Shown here: positions 47,787 to 58,762 of the stretch, piece after piece
Numbering within the stretch: the first letter of the stretch is position 1
Layout of the letters: each line of letters opens with the position of its first letter
Assembly: GCA_963702535.1 (NCBI GenBank)
Contig: CAVPDG010000010.1
Coordinates: 545,747-609,746, forward strand
DNA: 64,000 nucleotides
Source of the DNA: CAVPDG01 sp963702535
GTDB lineage: Bacteria; Chloroflexota; Anaerolineae; Anaerolineales; UBA4823
Direction of reading: 5' to 3'
Notes under the pieces: model-generated
What the model was told of the DNA's origin: nothing
Databases searched by the model: none
Seen by the model: the letters and a program-made list of their open reading frames with translations, nothing else
Program-made: the position numbers and the translations under genes

Positions 47787-48763
47787 ACGCCTCCGAGGCT
47801 GCGCCAGGAAGACGCGCTCCCTCTCTCTACCGGATCAGCATTACCCTCACCTTGGTATTGCTGATCATTTACGCCCTCAGCCAGCCCCAGAAAACGCCCG
47901 GCATCACACTTGCATTCTTAGGAGATGTGATGCTGGGTCGCGGGGTGGCGGCAGCCCATCCGTCAGGCGACTGGGCTGCTGCTTGGGCTGCCCTCAAGCC
48001 AACGTTAAGCGAAGCAGACCTGGTGCTGGCGAACCTGGAAAGCCCCTTGACCACCCGTCCATCCGCGGTTCCCGCAGGCGGCTATGACCTGCGCGCCAGC
48101 CCGAGCTCAGTCCAGGCGCTCGTCGCGGCAAACATGGATGTGCTCTCCTTAGCCAATAACCACCGACTGGATGGTGGTCAGGCTGGGCTTGAAGAGACGC
48201 TTGAAGTACTGAACAGCAGCGGTTTTAAACCCCTGCTCCCCGGCGAGAGCGCCTGGAATACGAGCATCCAGGGGATCGAACTGAGCTTCCTGGCTTACGA
48301 TTGCACCACGCCATCCTTCGAAGTGGAAAAGGCGAAGAGGGATATTGCTCGAGCGCGTGCGACGGGAGCGTTCGTGATCGTTTCATTGCATTGGGGCGGC
48401 GAGTACCGCGGCGCGCCAGAGCCGAGCCAGATCGCCATGGCGCAGACCCTGGTAGATGCCGGCGCCGGGCTGATCTGGGGGCACCACCCGCACGTTCTGC
48501 AGCCGGTAGCCTGGATGGATGCGGCATCTCAATCGCAGCGGTCCCTAGTGGCTTATTCCCTGGGCAACGCCTTATTCGACCAGTCAACTCCTCCCGATGC
48601 CAAGCGGGGAGCCGTTTTACTGGTCACACTGGATCAGCGGGGCATTCACTCCGTGAAAGCTGCGCCTTTCGAGATAGACACACAGTCAGGTAAGATAAAA
48701 CTCGCCTCTCCCAGTTCCGTAGAGCTTATCTGCCGGCGCCTGGGTGAGATCGCCTGCCAGTAG
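47783..48763 (+). CDS. CapA-family poly-gamma-glutamate/capsule protein (metallophosphoesterase-like)
   Basis: 326 residues. N-terminal TM (ISITLTLVLLIIYALSQP) then the PGA_cap domain: LAFLGDVMLGRG, LANLESPLT, SLANNHRLDGG, VSLHWGGEYR and IWGHHPHVLQPV, the calcineurin-like fold typical of CapA. These act in capsule or cell-wall polymer synthesis. Coupled translationally with the DUF3160 lipoprotein, so they may act on the same surface structure (inference). Stop at 48763; the convergent dCMP deaminase ends 49 bases later. Confidence 0.87.
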   Translation: MNASEAAPGRRAPSLYRISITLTLVLLIIYALSQPQKTPGITLAFLGDVMLGRGVAAAHPSGDWAAAWAALKPTLSEADLVLANLESPLTTRPSAVPAGGYDLRASPSSVQALVAANMDVLSLANNHRLDGGQAGLEETLEVLNSSGFKPLLPGESAWNTSIQGIELSFLAYDCTTPSFEVEKAKRDIARARATGAFVIVSLHWGGEYRGAPEPSQIAMAQTLVDAGAGLIWGHHPHVLQPVAWMDAASQSQRSLVAYSLGNALFDQSTPPDAKRGAVLLVTLDQRGIHSVKAAPFEIDTQSGKIKLASPSSVELICRRLGEIACQ

Positions 48764-48812
48764 GAAGCAGCGGAGGTACTCCGCACATACTTATCCTGCA
48801 GGGCGAGGGTTT

Positions 48813-49250
48813 CTAGCCCTCCTCGGGAAGAACCGGCACATGCAATTCCTCGACGCCCGCTGCCTGAAGAAAACTGACGGCAATGGGATCGATGTTGTAT
48901 CCCGTTTTATAAACCAGGCGGGTGATGCCAGCGTTGATCAATACCTTGGTGCAATTGATGCAAGGATAATGAGTGACATAACAGGTAGAGCCCCTTGTCG
49001 AAACGCCGTGAAGCGCAGCCTGGATGATCGAGTTTGTCTCGGCATGGATCGTGCGCACACAGTGCCCGTTGACAAGCAGGTGCCCAACATCGTCGCAGTG
49101 CTCCTGCCCTGCCGGCGACCCGTTATATCCTGCCGTGAGTATGCGCTTATCCACCACAAGGACACAGCCCACATGGGCTCGATCACAGGTGCTGCGCTCG
49201 CCGACGACTTGCGCAATTTTCAGAAAGTACGTGTCCCAATCCGGCCTCAT
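48813..49250 (-). CDS. comEB: deoxycytidylate deaminase / ComEB-like
   Basis: 145 residues. Zinc deaminase motifs: THAETNS equivalent TIHAETNSIIQ and THYPCINCTKVLINAG (PCxxC). The additional DRAHVGCVLVVDKRILTAGYNG and HCDDVGH segments match dCMP deaminases. The enzyme turns dCMP into dUMP for dTTP synthesis and, as ComEB, is often encoded in competence operons. Here comEC is 5 kb away. It is divergent from fumarase; 49251-49565 holds no gene, only a TATGAT-like box at 49482-49487. Confidence 0.92.
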   Translation of the reverse strand: MRPDWDTYFLKIAQVVGERSTCDRAHVGCVLVVDKRILTAGYNGSPAGQEHCDDVGHLLVNGHCVRTIHAETNSIIQAALHGVSTRGSTCYVTHYPCINCTKVLINAGITRLVYKTGYNIDPIAVSFLQAAGVEELHVPVLPEEG

Positions 49251-49565
49251 CGCTTTCCCCTTCTCATGATTTGATCACTGCTATCCTTAACACAAGCACG
49301 GGGCGAGCGTTTTTGTCCTTCAGCCATCCCGTACCGCTGTTGGAGAAATATACCATGCTTATTGGCAGGCATCGTCAGGTAATCTATTGGCTCATTGGGA
49401 TTTACTGTGATGATTTCCGGATTTGGGGTCTATTCACCCAAGCGGATCGGCATGTGCAACAGAACTTTGGCAGTATTTAGTGTATGATTAAGCAAAACAG
49501 CACAACTGAATAGAAAGTGGGGGTTGTACGCTTACGGTGTTTAGACATCAAACCTGGAGGCAGCT

Positions 49566-50441
49566 ATGCAAGACCTGACCGAACCCATTCTCGAGCTGGT
49601 GCGCCTGGCATCCACCGATCTTCCTCCCGATGTAGAAAAATCCCTGCGCCAGGCGGTGGAGCAGGAAGAGCCCGGCTCGGCAGCGCGCAGCGCGCTGGAA
49701 ACCATCCTAAAGAATGTAGAGATCTCGCGGGCAAATTCCACCCCCATCTGCCAGGATACCGGCACGCCCATCTTCTACGTCCGCCATCCCGAAGGCTGGA
49801 GCACGCGCAAGCTGCGGGCGCAGATCGAGAGCTGCCGTCGTCGCGGCCACCCAGAAATCCTACCTGCGCCCCAACTCCGTCGAACTCGCTCAGCGGCAAG
49901 AACTCCGGCGAACAACCTGGGCGGCTCACACTTCCCCACCATCCACTTCGAAGAAGTGGAAGGCGATACCCTGACGATCGACCTGATGCTCAAGGGCGGC
50001 GGCTGCGAGAACGTCGGCGCCCAGTATTCCCTGCCGGATAGCCGGTTGGGCGCCGGGCGTGACCTGGCAGGCGTGCGCAAGGTGGTGCTGGACGCTGTGC
50101 ACCAGGCGCAGGGTTACGGCTGCGCCCCGGGCATCCTGGGCGTCGCCATCGGCGGCGACCGCGGCTCCTCCTACCTGGCATCCAAAGAGACCCTCTTCCG
50201 CACGCTGGATGAGCCCAGCCCCAACCCCGAGCTGGCTGCCCTGGAAGAGCGCCTGACGGAGGAGTCCAACCAGCTCGGCATCGGTCCCATGGGCTTTGGC
50301 GGCAAGACCACCGTGCTGGGCACGAAGATCACCAGCCTCAACCGCCTGCCCGCCAGCTACTTCGTCACCGTCTCCTACATGTGCTGGGCTTACCGCCGCC
50401 GCCGCCTGACCCTGGAAGGCGGACAGGTGCGCTACGAATAA
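49566..50441 (+). CDS. fumA: class I fumarate hydratase alpha (N-terminal) subunit (compensating frameshifts)
   Basis: ATG 49566 after GGAGG. The iron-sulfur type fumarase/tartrate dehydratase alpha subunit shows SRANSTPICQDTGTPIFYV, GGGCENVGAQYSLP and GYGCAPGILGVAIGGDRG, carrying the [4Fe-4S] Cys ligands. Between about 49845 and 49910 the frame slips out and back: KSYLRPNSVEL and SLSGKNSG appear in the other frames where the family needs them, then NNLGG resumes. About 292 residues. Pairs with the next gene as a two-subunit enzyme of the TCA cycle. Confidence 0.93.
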   Translation: MQDLTEPILELVRLASTDLPPDVEKSLRQAVEQEEPGSAARSALETILKNVEISRANSTPICQDTGTPIFYVRHPEGWSTRKLRAQIESCRRRGHPEILPAPQLRRTRSAARTPANNLGGSHFPTIHFEEVEGDTLTIDLMLKGGGCENVGAQYSLPDSRLGAGRDLAGVRKVVLDAVHQAQGYGCAPGILGVAIGGDRGSSYLASKETLFRTLDEPSPNPELAALEERLTEESNQLGIGPMGFGGKTTVLGTKITSLNRLPASYFVTVSYMCWAYRRRRLTLEGGQVRYE

Positions 50442-50482
50442 GCCGTCCGGCGCTCGAAAATCAACGATCCTGGAGAGATGCC

Positions 50483-51103
50483 ATGCTTGAGCTAACAATC
50501 CCACTCAGCGATGAAGCCATCCGCGGTCTGAAGGTCGGCGACCCGGTGCTCCTGTCCGGCGTGATGCTCACCGGTCGCGACGCGGCGCACAAATGGATGG
50601 TGGAGACGTTTATCAAGAAGACCCGCCCGCCCCAGGGCGATGACCTGGAGGTTTACCAGGCAATCCAGCCCCTGCTGGAAGGCGGCGCGATCTACCACTG
50701 CGGTCCCGTGGTTGCCGGGCTGGATACCCGCGAATACCGCTTCGTCGCCGCGGGTCCCACCACCAGCACCCGCGAGGAGCCCTACCAGGGCGATGTGATG
50801 CGCCATTTCAAGGTCAAAGGCGTGATCGGCAAGGGCGGCATGGGACCCAAGACCCTGGCAGCCTGCCAGGAAGTGCCGGGCGTCTACCTGCACGCCGTGG
50901 GCGGGGCAGCCTCGCTGATCGCCCAGACCGTGAAGCGCGTCCTGGGCGTCTACAAGCTGGATTTCGGCGTGCCGGAAGCCATGTGGGTGATCGAGGTCAA
51001 GGAGTTCCCCGCCGTGGTGACCATGGATGCCCACGGCGCCAGCCAGCATGCCGTCATCGAGCAGCGCTCGCGGGCTGTGCTGGAAGGGCTCCTGGCGAAG
51101 TAA
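50483..51103 (+). CDS. fumB: class I fumarate hydratase beta (C-terminal) subunit
   Basis: 206 residues from ATG 50483 (GGAGAG upstream), no break. GDPVLLSGVMLTGRDAAHKWM, IYHCGPVV, AAGPTTSTREEPY, KGVIGKGGMGPKTL and AVGGAASL are the beta-subunit motifs. Oxygen-sensitive two-subunit fumarases of this type are common in anaerobes. The 3' end overlaps the convergent dhaM gene by about 50 bases. Confidence 0.94.
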   Translation: MLELTIPLSDEAIRGLKVGDPVLLSGVMLTGRDAAHKWMVETFIKKTRPPQGDDLEVYQAIQPLLEGGAIYHCGPVVAGLDTREYRFVAAGPTTSTREEPYQGDVMRHFKVKGVIGKGGMGPKTLAACQEVPGVYLHAVGGAASLIAQTVKRVLGVYKLDFGVPEAMWVIEVKEFPAVVTMDAHGASQHAVIEQRSRAVLEGLLAK

Positions 51104-53576
51104 GCACCAGCCTGCGCACTTCCTGCGCGCTGGTGCACGCCAGCGCTTCCTCCGCCAGCGCAGCAACTGCCGCCGGATCCACGCTGCGGATGATCTCCTT
51201 GGCGCGCGGGATATCGGCTGGATTCATGCTCAGCTCGTCCACCCCCAACCCCGCCAGCACGGGCACCGCCAGCGGGTCTGCCGCCACCTCCCCGCATACG
51301 CCTGCCCACTTCCCATATTGGTGAGCCGCTTCCACGACCTGCCTGACCAGGCGCAGCACCGCCGGGTGCAGCGCATCCAGGTATTCCGCCAGCCGGGCAT
51401 TGCCGCGCTCCGCCGCCAGCGTATATTGGGTCAGGTCGTTCGTCCCGATGCTGAAAAAGTCGACGTGCGGCGCCAGCGCGTGGCTGAGCAGCGCTGCAGA
51501 TGGGATCTCGACCATGATCCCGGTTTGTACGGGCCAGCGGTGCAGCAAGCCCTCCTTCTCGAGCGCCCGGTGCGCCTGCTCGAGCAGCTCCCTGGCTTGC
51601 AGGACCTCGTCCAGGTTGGCGATCATCGGGTACAGGATGCGCAGGTCGTGCTCCGCGCCGGCGCGCAGGATCGCCCGCAACTGCGCCAGGAACAGGTCGG
51701 GCTGCGCCAGCGACAGGCGGATGGCGCGCACACCCAGGAAGGGGTTTGCCTCCGCCGCCTGCTGGATATAAGGCAGCGATTTATCGCCGCCGATATCCAG
51801 CGTGCGCACAATCACCGCTTGATCCCCTGCCAGCCGGGCGACCTCGCCCAGGGTGGCGCATTGCTCATCTTCACCGGGCGGGGTGAGGCGCTTCAAGTAG
51901 AGGAATTCGGTGCGCAAAACCCCGACCTCGTCGGCGCCGTTCAAGGCGGCAGCCCGCGCCTCCGCCAGCGAGCCGACGTTGGCAGCCACCCTGATCCGCC
52001 GCCCATCGCGCATCACGGCAGGCGCCTGGCAGTGCTGCATGTAGCGGCTGCGCTCTGCCACCCACGCCTGGCGCCGGGCGAGCAGCTCTTGCTGCACGCC
52101 GGGTTCTGGGTCGATCCACAGCAGCCCCCGGGTGCCGTCCACCGCCAGCGGCGTGCCTGCTTCAACTCCCATCCCAGCGAGATCGATGCCGCTCAGCGCC
52201 GGTAAGCCCATGCCGCGCGCCAGGATGGCGCTGTGCGCGGTCTTGTCGCCGCCGCTCGTCACCAGACCCAGCACCCGGCGCGTGTCGATCTGGGCGATCT
52301 CTCCCGGGGTGAGCTCGTCAGCAAACAGGATCCCCGCCTGCGGTGGGCTGATCTCCCCTGCAACCGCCTCTCCCGCCAGCGCAAACAGCACCTGGCTGCC
52401 GGCGTCCAGCACGTCCACCTGCCGCCGCTGCTGGTAAGGGTCTTCCAGCGACCGGTAGCGCTCTGCCACTTCAGCCAGGCTCGCCTGCCAGGCGCGCGCC
52501 GCGTTTTGCCCGCCCGTGAAAATGCGCTCGCGCGCCATCTCCAGCAGGAGCGGATCATCCAGGATGAGAAGGTGGGCGTCAAAAATGGCTGCCTTTTCTT
52601 CCCCCAGCGAGGCGCTCAGCCTCCTGCGGCGCTCCTGCAGAGCCAACCGGGCAGTCTCCAGCGCCTGCTGCAGGCGCCCCCACTCCGCCTGAGGGTCCTG
52701 CGGCACCTCGTCGGGCAGCGGCGGCAATGCCGGCGTGTAATAGAACAGGGACCCCAGCGCAATGCCTTCTGAGATGGCGATGCCCTGGATGGGACTGCCG
52801 GTGGAAATCTCCACCAGCGAGGATCCCACAGGCTCTGTGTACTCTTCTGTTCCCTCGCCAAAATGGCTCGCAACCAGGCGCTGCAGTGCATCCAGGGCTT
52901 TGCTCCGCCTCCGGCCCGCTGGCTTGCAGGCTGAGCTGGCTGCCTTTCACCGCCCCCAGCGTCGCCAGCGCGTTCAGGCTCCTGGCGGATACCGGACCTT
53001 TGCCATTCGAGAGGTTGGTCACCCACACCTCCGCCTGGTACGCCGCCGCCGTCTGGACGAAGCGCGCCGCCGGGCGGGCGTGCAGACCGTGGGCGTTCTC
53101 CAGGCGCACCTGGACAGTTCGCTCAACGCCTGCTGGCAGGCTTACCGGTGGAGCAGGTCAGGCGCCTTGCTCCCCAGGTGCTCTACCTTGGGCTGCAGCG
53201 CCTTTTGCGCTTCGCGAACCACGCTTTCCAGGTCGCTGCCCAGGCTCGCCTGGACGGCTGCCGCAATGGCGCCCTCCACCAGCGGCGCCGAGCAGATCAC
53301 GACCCGGCTGCGCATCCCCTCGGGCAGAAATTCCAGCGCCATCTCGGCGCTCAAAATCGCGCTGCCCATGTCCACCAGGACGAGCACACCGGCGGGCGAA
53401 TAAACTTTCTGCACCGCCTCGGCGATCGCTGCCGCATCCGTGCCGAAATCCTAATCTCCCTCGCCTGCCCCTGCCGCGACAGCAATGCGGACGTCTGCCG
53501 AAGCCACCTGGCGCGCCAGCGCCACCAGCGCCTCCGCCAGCGCCCGGCTGTGCGCCACAATCACCAGGCTGACCAT
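51054..53576 (-). CDS. dhaM: DhaM-type multiphosphoryl transfer protein: EIIA-HPr-EI fusion (in-frame TAG and frameshifts)
   Basis: Phosphoryl donor chain for dihydroxyacetone kinase. EIIA-man-like domain: ATG 53576, LVIVAHSRALAEAL with phospho-His 9, an in-frame TAG at 53451-53453 (codon 42), then DFGTDAAAIAEAVQKV and VLVDMGSAILSAEMAL. After a slip near 53145, HPr: VRLENAHGLHARPAARFV with its active His. After another slip near 52910, enzyme I: LGLVTSGGDKTAHSAILARGMGLPALSG (active His), VGVLRTEFLY, GIMVEIPSAALLS and SIGTNDLTQYTLA. About 830 residues. Starts 25 bases after dhaL. The TAG may be a sequencing error or a real lesion. Confidence 0.9.
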
Positions 53577-53601
53577 ACCACCATCCCCGACCTGCCCCGG
53601 G

Positions 53602-55257
<1,656 letters not shown>

Positions 55258-55453
55258 ATCTGCCCTCCAGGAACAGGTTTCTGGAATTATTTTACACCTC
55301 TCCATCCCTGGCGGCAAAATCCCCAACCCGTCAGGGGATTCATCCCCTCGTTTGATAAATATGACCTATAATATCCACTTAATCGTATTGAGACACATCC
55401 AGCCGGCAAGGCATGAGCCGTGTAACGGCAATGGGAGCGAGGCAACCCGCGAT

Positions 55454-56729
55454 ATGTCCGAGAACAGTATGTACCCAAAATTGATCGCCGGAATCCCCTT
55501 CTTTTCGGCGCTCCCTCAGAGATGAGCTCCAATCCCTGGAATCTGCCATTCTATCCAGGGAGCTAGCCAGCCGGGGCGATCCTCTTCCGTGAGGGCGAGG
55601 CAGGCGACAGGTTCTTCATTCTCACCCAGGGCGAGGTTGAGGTGGTCAAGTTTCTGGAGTCTCCCGACGAGCGCCGGCTGTCCTTGCTTGGACCGGGAGA
55701 CATCTTAGGCGAGATGAGCCTGTTCTTCCCCGACCGCCTGCGCTCCGCCAGCGCCCGCTGCCTCACAGCGGTCGAAGCGCTGGAGATGACCCACGCCGAT
55801 TTCGAGACCCTGCTGCAGCGCCAGCCCGACCTGGCATTCCGCATCATGCGCGAGATGACGGTGCGCCTGAGAAATACCGAGCAGGTGACCATCCGCGAGC
55901 TGCAAGAGCGAAACCAGCAGCTTGCCCAGGCGTACCAGGAGCTGAAAGCCGCCCAGGCGCAGCTCATCGAGCACGAAAAGAACGAATACGAGCTTGCCCT
56001 GGCGCGCCGCATCCAGCAGGGCATCCTGCCGGCGGATATACCCCTCTCTGCCGGGCTGGCAGCTCACCACGCACTGGCAGCCGGCGCACGCCGTAGGCGG
56101 AGATTTTTACGATTTCATCTCCTTTCCAGATGGCAGGCTTGGCATTGCCATCGGCGACGCTACCGGCAAGGGCGTCCCAGCCGCTTTGGTGATGGCAACC
56201 ACCTGCAGCATCCTGCGCGCCATCGCCGCCGGCTTGCCAGCCGGGCAGGCAGTCTCGCCTGGGGAATTCCTGCGCCAGTCCAATGAGCTGCTCTGCCGCC
56301 AGGTGCCACCGGGTATGTTTGTCACCTGCTTGCTGGTTGTGCTCGATCCCGCCAGCGGCGAGCTGCGCTATGCCAATGCCGGGCATTGCCTGCCCTGCCA
56401 GCAATCCGGAGACGGGCGTCTGTGAGCTGCGCGCCACCGGCATGCCGCTGGGTTTGCTGCCGGGCATGGCGTATGAGGAAAATAGCGCCATCCTGGCGCC
56501 CGGCGACCGGCTGATCCTGGTCAGCGATGGTCTGATCGAAGCGCATAACGCCGAGCAGCAGATTTTCGGCACGCGGCGCTTGCTGGAAGCTCTGTCTGCC
56601 CAGCCGCGCCAGGTGGAAGCGATCCCTTTCCTGCTGGAAACGCTGCAGCGCTTCACCCCGCCGGGTTGGGAGCGCGAAGACGACCTGACCATCGTCGATA
56701 TCAGTCCGCCTGGCAAATTAGAACAGTGA
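55454..56729 (+). CDS. SpoIIE-type PP2C phosphatase with N-terminal cyclic-nucleotide-binding domain (several frameshifts)
   Basis: Start ATG 55454 is tentative. Slips near 55515, 55565, 56065 and 56410 are bridged. Order: a cNMP-binding barrel (IAGIPFFSALPQR, FREGEAGDRFFILTQGEVEVVKF, GPGDILGEMSLFF); a coiled coil (ELQERNQQLAQAYQELKAA); and a PP2C/RsbU-like domain (ARRIQQGILP, GGDFYDFISF with metal Asp, GIAIGDATGKGVPAAL, GMFVTCLLVVLDP, GDRLILVSDGLIEA, DDLTIVDI). About 425 residues. Such proteins dephosphorylate anti-sigma antagonists; none is encoded nearby. It is divergent from dhaK. Confidence 0.87.
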
Positions 56730-56803
56730 TGAAGGCACGCCGAAAAGAAGATGAAGGGTGGATGCGTCTTTGAGGATTTTAATACTTAACTTTAAGAATC
56801 TCA

Positions 56804-56812
56804 TGCTATATT
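56804..56812 (+). promoter_or_regulatory. extended -10 promoter of the cupin-kinase-GntR operon
   Basis: TGCTATATT is an extended -10; TTAACT at 56786-56791 could be a suboptimal -35 with a short 15-base spacer. Transcription would begin near 56819, immediately before the operator palindrome. Confidence 0.5.
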
Positions 56813-56825
56813 AATGATCAGTCAT

Positions 56826-56844
56826 CATGATGTCAGACATCATG
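56826..56844. promoter_or_regulatory. 19-bp perfect palindromic operator, probably bound by the GntR regulator of the operon
   Basis: CATGATGTC, one central A, GACATCATG: 9-bp arms with a single central base, the geometry of a GntR-family dimer site. It lies about 7 bases after the predicted transcription start and 32 bases before the cupin ATG, so binding would block transcription. The GntR gene is in the operon, so autoregulation is likely. Confidence 0.7.
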
Positions 56845-56875
56845 GCCACCCCGTCCCAGCCCAACCGGAGGTAGC

Positions 56876-57223
56876 ATGACTGAACAATCCCCGTACCAAC
56901 CTGCAACCGTAATCCGCCAGATCCAGGCGCGTAACTTCATGGAAGGGCCTGAGCACTGCCGGGAATACATCAAAACCGAAAAAATGTGGTTCGGCACTTC
57001 CACCCTGCCCCCAGCGCGCGCGGCAATATCGACCCGGGACACCCCAGCTCGCACGAGGTGTTCTTCGTGTGTAAAGGGCATGTCCTACTATTTGATGAGC
57101 AGCAGTACTACGAGCTATATCGCGGGGGACGCCATCTTCATCCCCGAGGGATTGCCGCATACCCTGATCAACGTCGGCGAAGAAACGGCCGTCCTGGGAT
57201 GGGCTGGTGCCCCCAGCGCCTGA
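56876..57223 (+). CDS. cupin-domain protein (two frameshifts)
   Basis: ATG 56876 after GGAGG. First cupin motif, in the shifted frame between slips near 57000 and 57115: GARGNIDPGHPSSHEVFFVCKGHVLLFDE; second motif: GDAIFIPEGLPHTLINVGEE. About 115 residues, a single small cupin barrel, as in sugar isomerases/epimerases or oxygenases. Co-transcribed with the FGGY kinase 11 bases downstream, so it probably acts on the same carbohydrate. Its metal-binding His/Glu residues are only seen after repairing the frame. Confidence 0.72.
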   Translation: MTEQSPYQPATVIRQIQARNFMEGPEHCREYIKTEKMWFGTSTLPPARAAISTRDTPARTRCSSCVKGMSYYLMSSSTTSYIAGDAIFIPEGLPHTLINVGEETAVLGWAGAPSA

Positions 57224-57234
57224 GCGGAGGCCCA

Positions 57235-58755
57235 ATGGACACCATCCTGGCTGTTGACCTGGGCACCACCGCATTGAAGTGCGCCTTGCACGACCTTCAC
57301 GGGAACGTGCTGGCCAAATCAACCGAAGAATACACCCTCAACACACCCGATGCCTTATCGGTCGAGGTGGATGTCTCAACCTATTGGAACGCCTTCAAGA
57401 ACACCATCGCGGCCGTCCTGAAGGAATCCCAGGTAAACCCGGGGAGTATCAAAGCCCTGGGGCTGTCTGCTCAAGGCGAAACCCTGATCGTCGTGGGAAA
57501 GGATGGCGCTCCCCTGCGACCGGCAATCGTCTGGCTGGACAACCGGGCGCAGTCCGAGGCAGACGAGCTGGGTGATCACTTTGACCACCACCACGCTTAC
57601 CATATAACCGGCCAGGTGCGGCTTGTCCCCACCTGGCCGGCTGCTAAAGTGCTGTGGATCCGGCGCCACGAGCCGCAGCTCTTTGACCGGATAGCCCACT
57701 TTTTGCTGATCGAGGATTATTTCCTGCAGCGCCTGACCGGCGAGACGGTCTGCGAAGGCTCTTTGATCACCTCGACCTGCTACTGGAACTTCAAAACCCT
57801 GCAGTGGTGGCCCGAGATGCTGGACTACCTGGGTATAAAACAGGAACAGCTGCCAGCTATCGTCCCATCGGGCACACCGGTTGGCAAGCTGCGCCCGGAG
57901 GTGGCTGCCGAGCTGGGGCTCAGTCCCGAGACGGTCGCCTGCACCGGCGCCCTCGACCAGGCCTGCGGCGCGATTGGGGTGGGCAATATCGGGCCCGGAA
58001 TTTTCAGCGAAAATACCGGCGCCGCCCTGGCAATCTGCTCAACCGTTGCCCAGCCCACGCTGGACCCGCAAGACCAGATGCCCTGCCATTACCACGGCGT
58101 TCCGGGCCTGTATATGCTGCACACCTTCACCAGCGGCGGCATCGTCATGAAGTGGTTCCGCGACGAGTTCGCCCAGATGGAAAAGGGCGTGAGCCAGGCC
58201 AGTGGTATTGACGCCTATGAACTGATCAGCACCGAGGTGGCGCGTGTGCCTCCGGGTTGTGAGGGGCTGGTCATGCTGCCTCACTTGCAAGGGGCAATGG
58301 CACCCGAGGCCAATCCGAAAGCGCACGGCGTCTTCTACGGTTTTACCCTGCGCCATGGGCGCAGCCACTTCGCCCGCTCCATCATGGAGGCGGTATCCTT
58401 CATCGTCCGCCGCAATATCGAAGTGATCGAGGGCATGGGAGTCAAGGTGGACGAGATCCGGGCGCTGGGAGGCGGGGCGCGCAGCCGCATCTGGAAACAG
58501 ATCGAAGCAGATATCACCCACCGCCCTGTCGTCACCACCCTCAATGAGGAAGCTGCCACACTGGGCGCAGCCATCCTGGCGGGCAAAGCTGTACATCTAT
58601 ATGCCAGCATAACAGAAGCCGCCGAACAGATGGTCCAAATTAAAGAGCGCTTTGAGCCCAATCCAGCCAATTATCCTGTCTACGACGAAGGTTTCGCCAC
58701 CTACGTCCAGCTCTACGAATCCTTATGTCCGTTATTTGAGCGCAGCACCGGCTGA
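57235..58755 (+). CDS. FGGY-family carbohydrate kinase (xylulokinase/LsrK-like)
   Basis: 506 residues from ATG 57235 after GCGGAGG, unbroken. AVDLGTTALKCALHD is the N-terminal phosphate loop, LSAQGETLIVVGKDG and VWLDNRAQSEADEL the substrate region, GALDQACGAIGVGNIGPG the FGGY core, and RALGGGARSRIWKQIEADI the C-terminal ATP contact. Phosphorylates a sugar, sugar alcohol or related compound. With the LsrF-like aldolase and cupin in the same operon the closest analogy is the AI-2 or sugar-phosphate type of pathway; the substrate is not established. Confidence 0.93.
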   Translation: MDTILAVDLGTTALKCALHDLHGNVLAKSTEEYTLNTPDALSVEVDVSTYWNAFKNTIAAVLKESQVNPGSIKALGLSAQGETLIVVGKDGAPLRPAIVWLDNRAQSEADELGDHFDHHHAYHITGQVRLVPTWPAAKVLWIRRHEPQLFDRIAHFLLIEDYFLQRLTGETVCEGSLITSTCYWNFKTLQWWPEMLDYLGIKQEQLPAIVPSGTPVGKLRPEVAAELGLSPETVACTGALDQACGAIGVGNIGPGIFSENTGAALAICSTVAQPTLDPQDQMPCHYHGVPGLYMLHTFTSGGIVMKWFRDEFAQMEKGVSQASGIDAYELISTEVARVPPGCEGLVMLPHLQGAMAPEANPKAHGVFYGFTLRHGRSHFARSIMEAVSFIVRRNIEVIEGMGVKVDEIRALGGGARSRIWKQIEADITHRPVVTTLNEEAATLGAAILAGKAVHLYASITEAAEQMVQIKERFEPNPANYPVYDEGFATYVQLYESLCPLFERSTG

Positions 58756-58762
58756 GGCAGAA

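Noticed and set aside
49251..49565. A small gene or RNA in the dcd-fumarase gap
   Set aside because: Short frames lack ribosome sites or similarity, and I see no conserved RNA fold; only promoter-like AT-rich DNA.
53451..53453. Pyrrolysine at the dhaM TAG
   Set aside because: No pyl genes are visible and the position in DhaM is not a known Pyl site; a base error or mutation is simpler.
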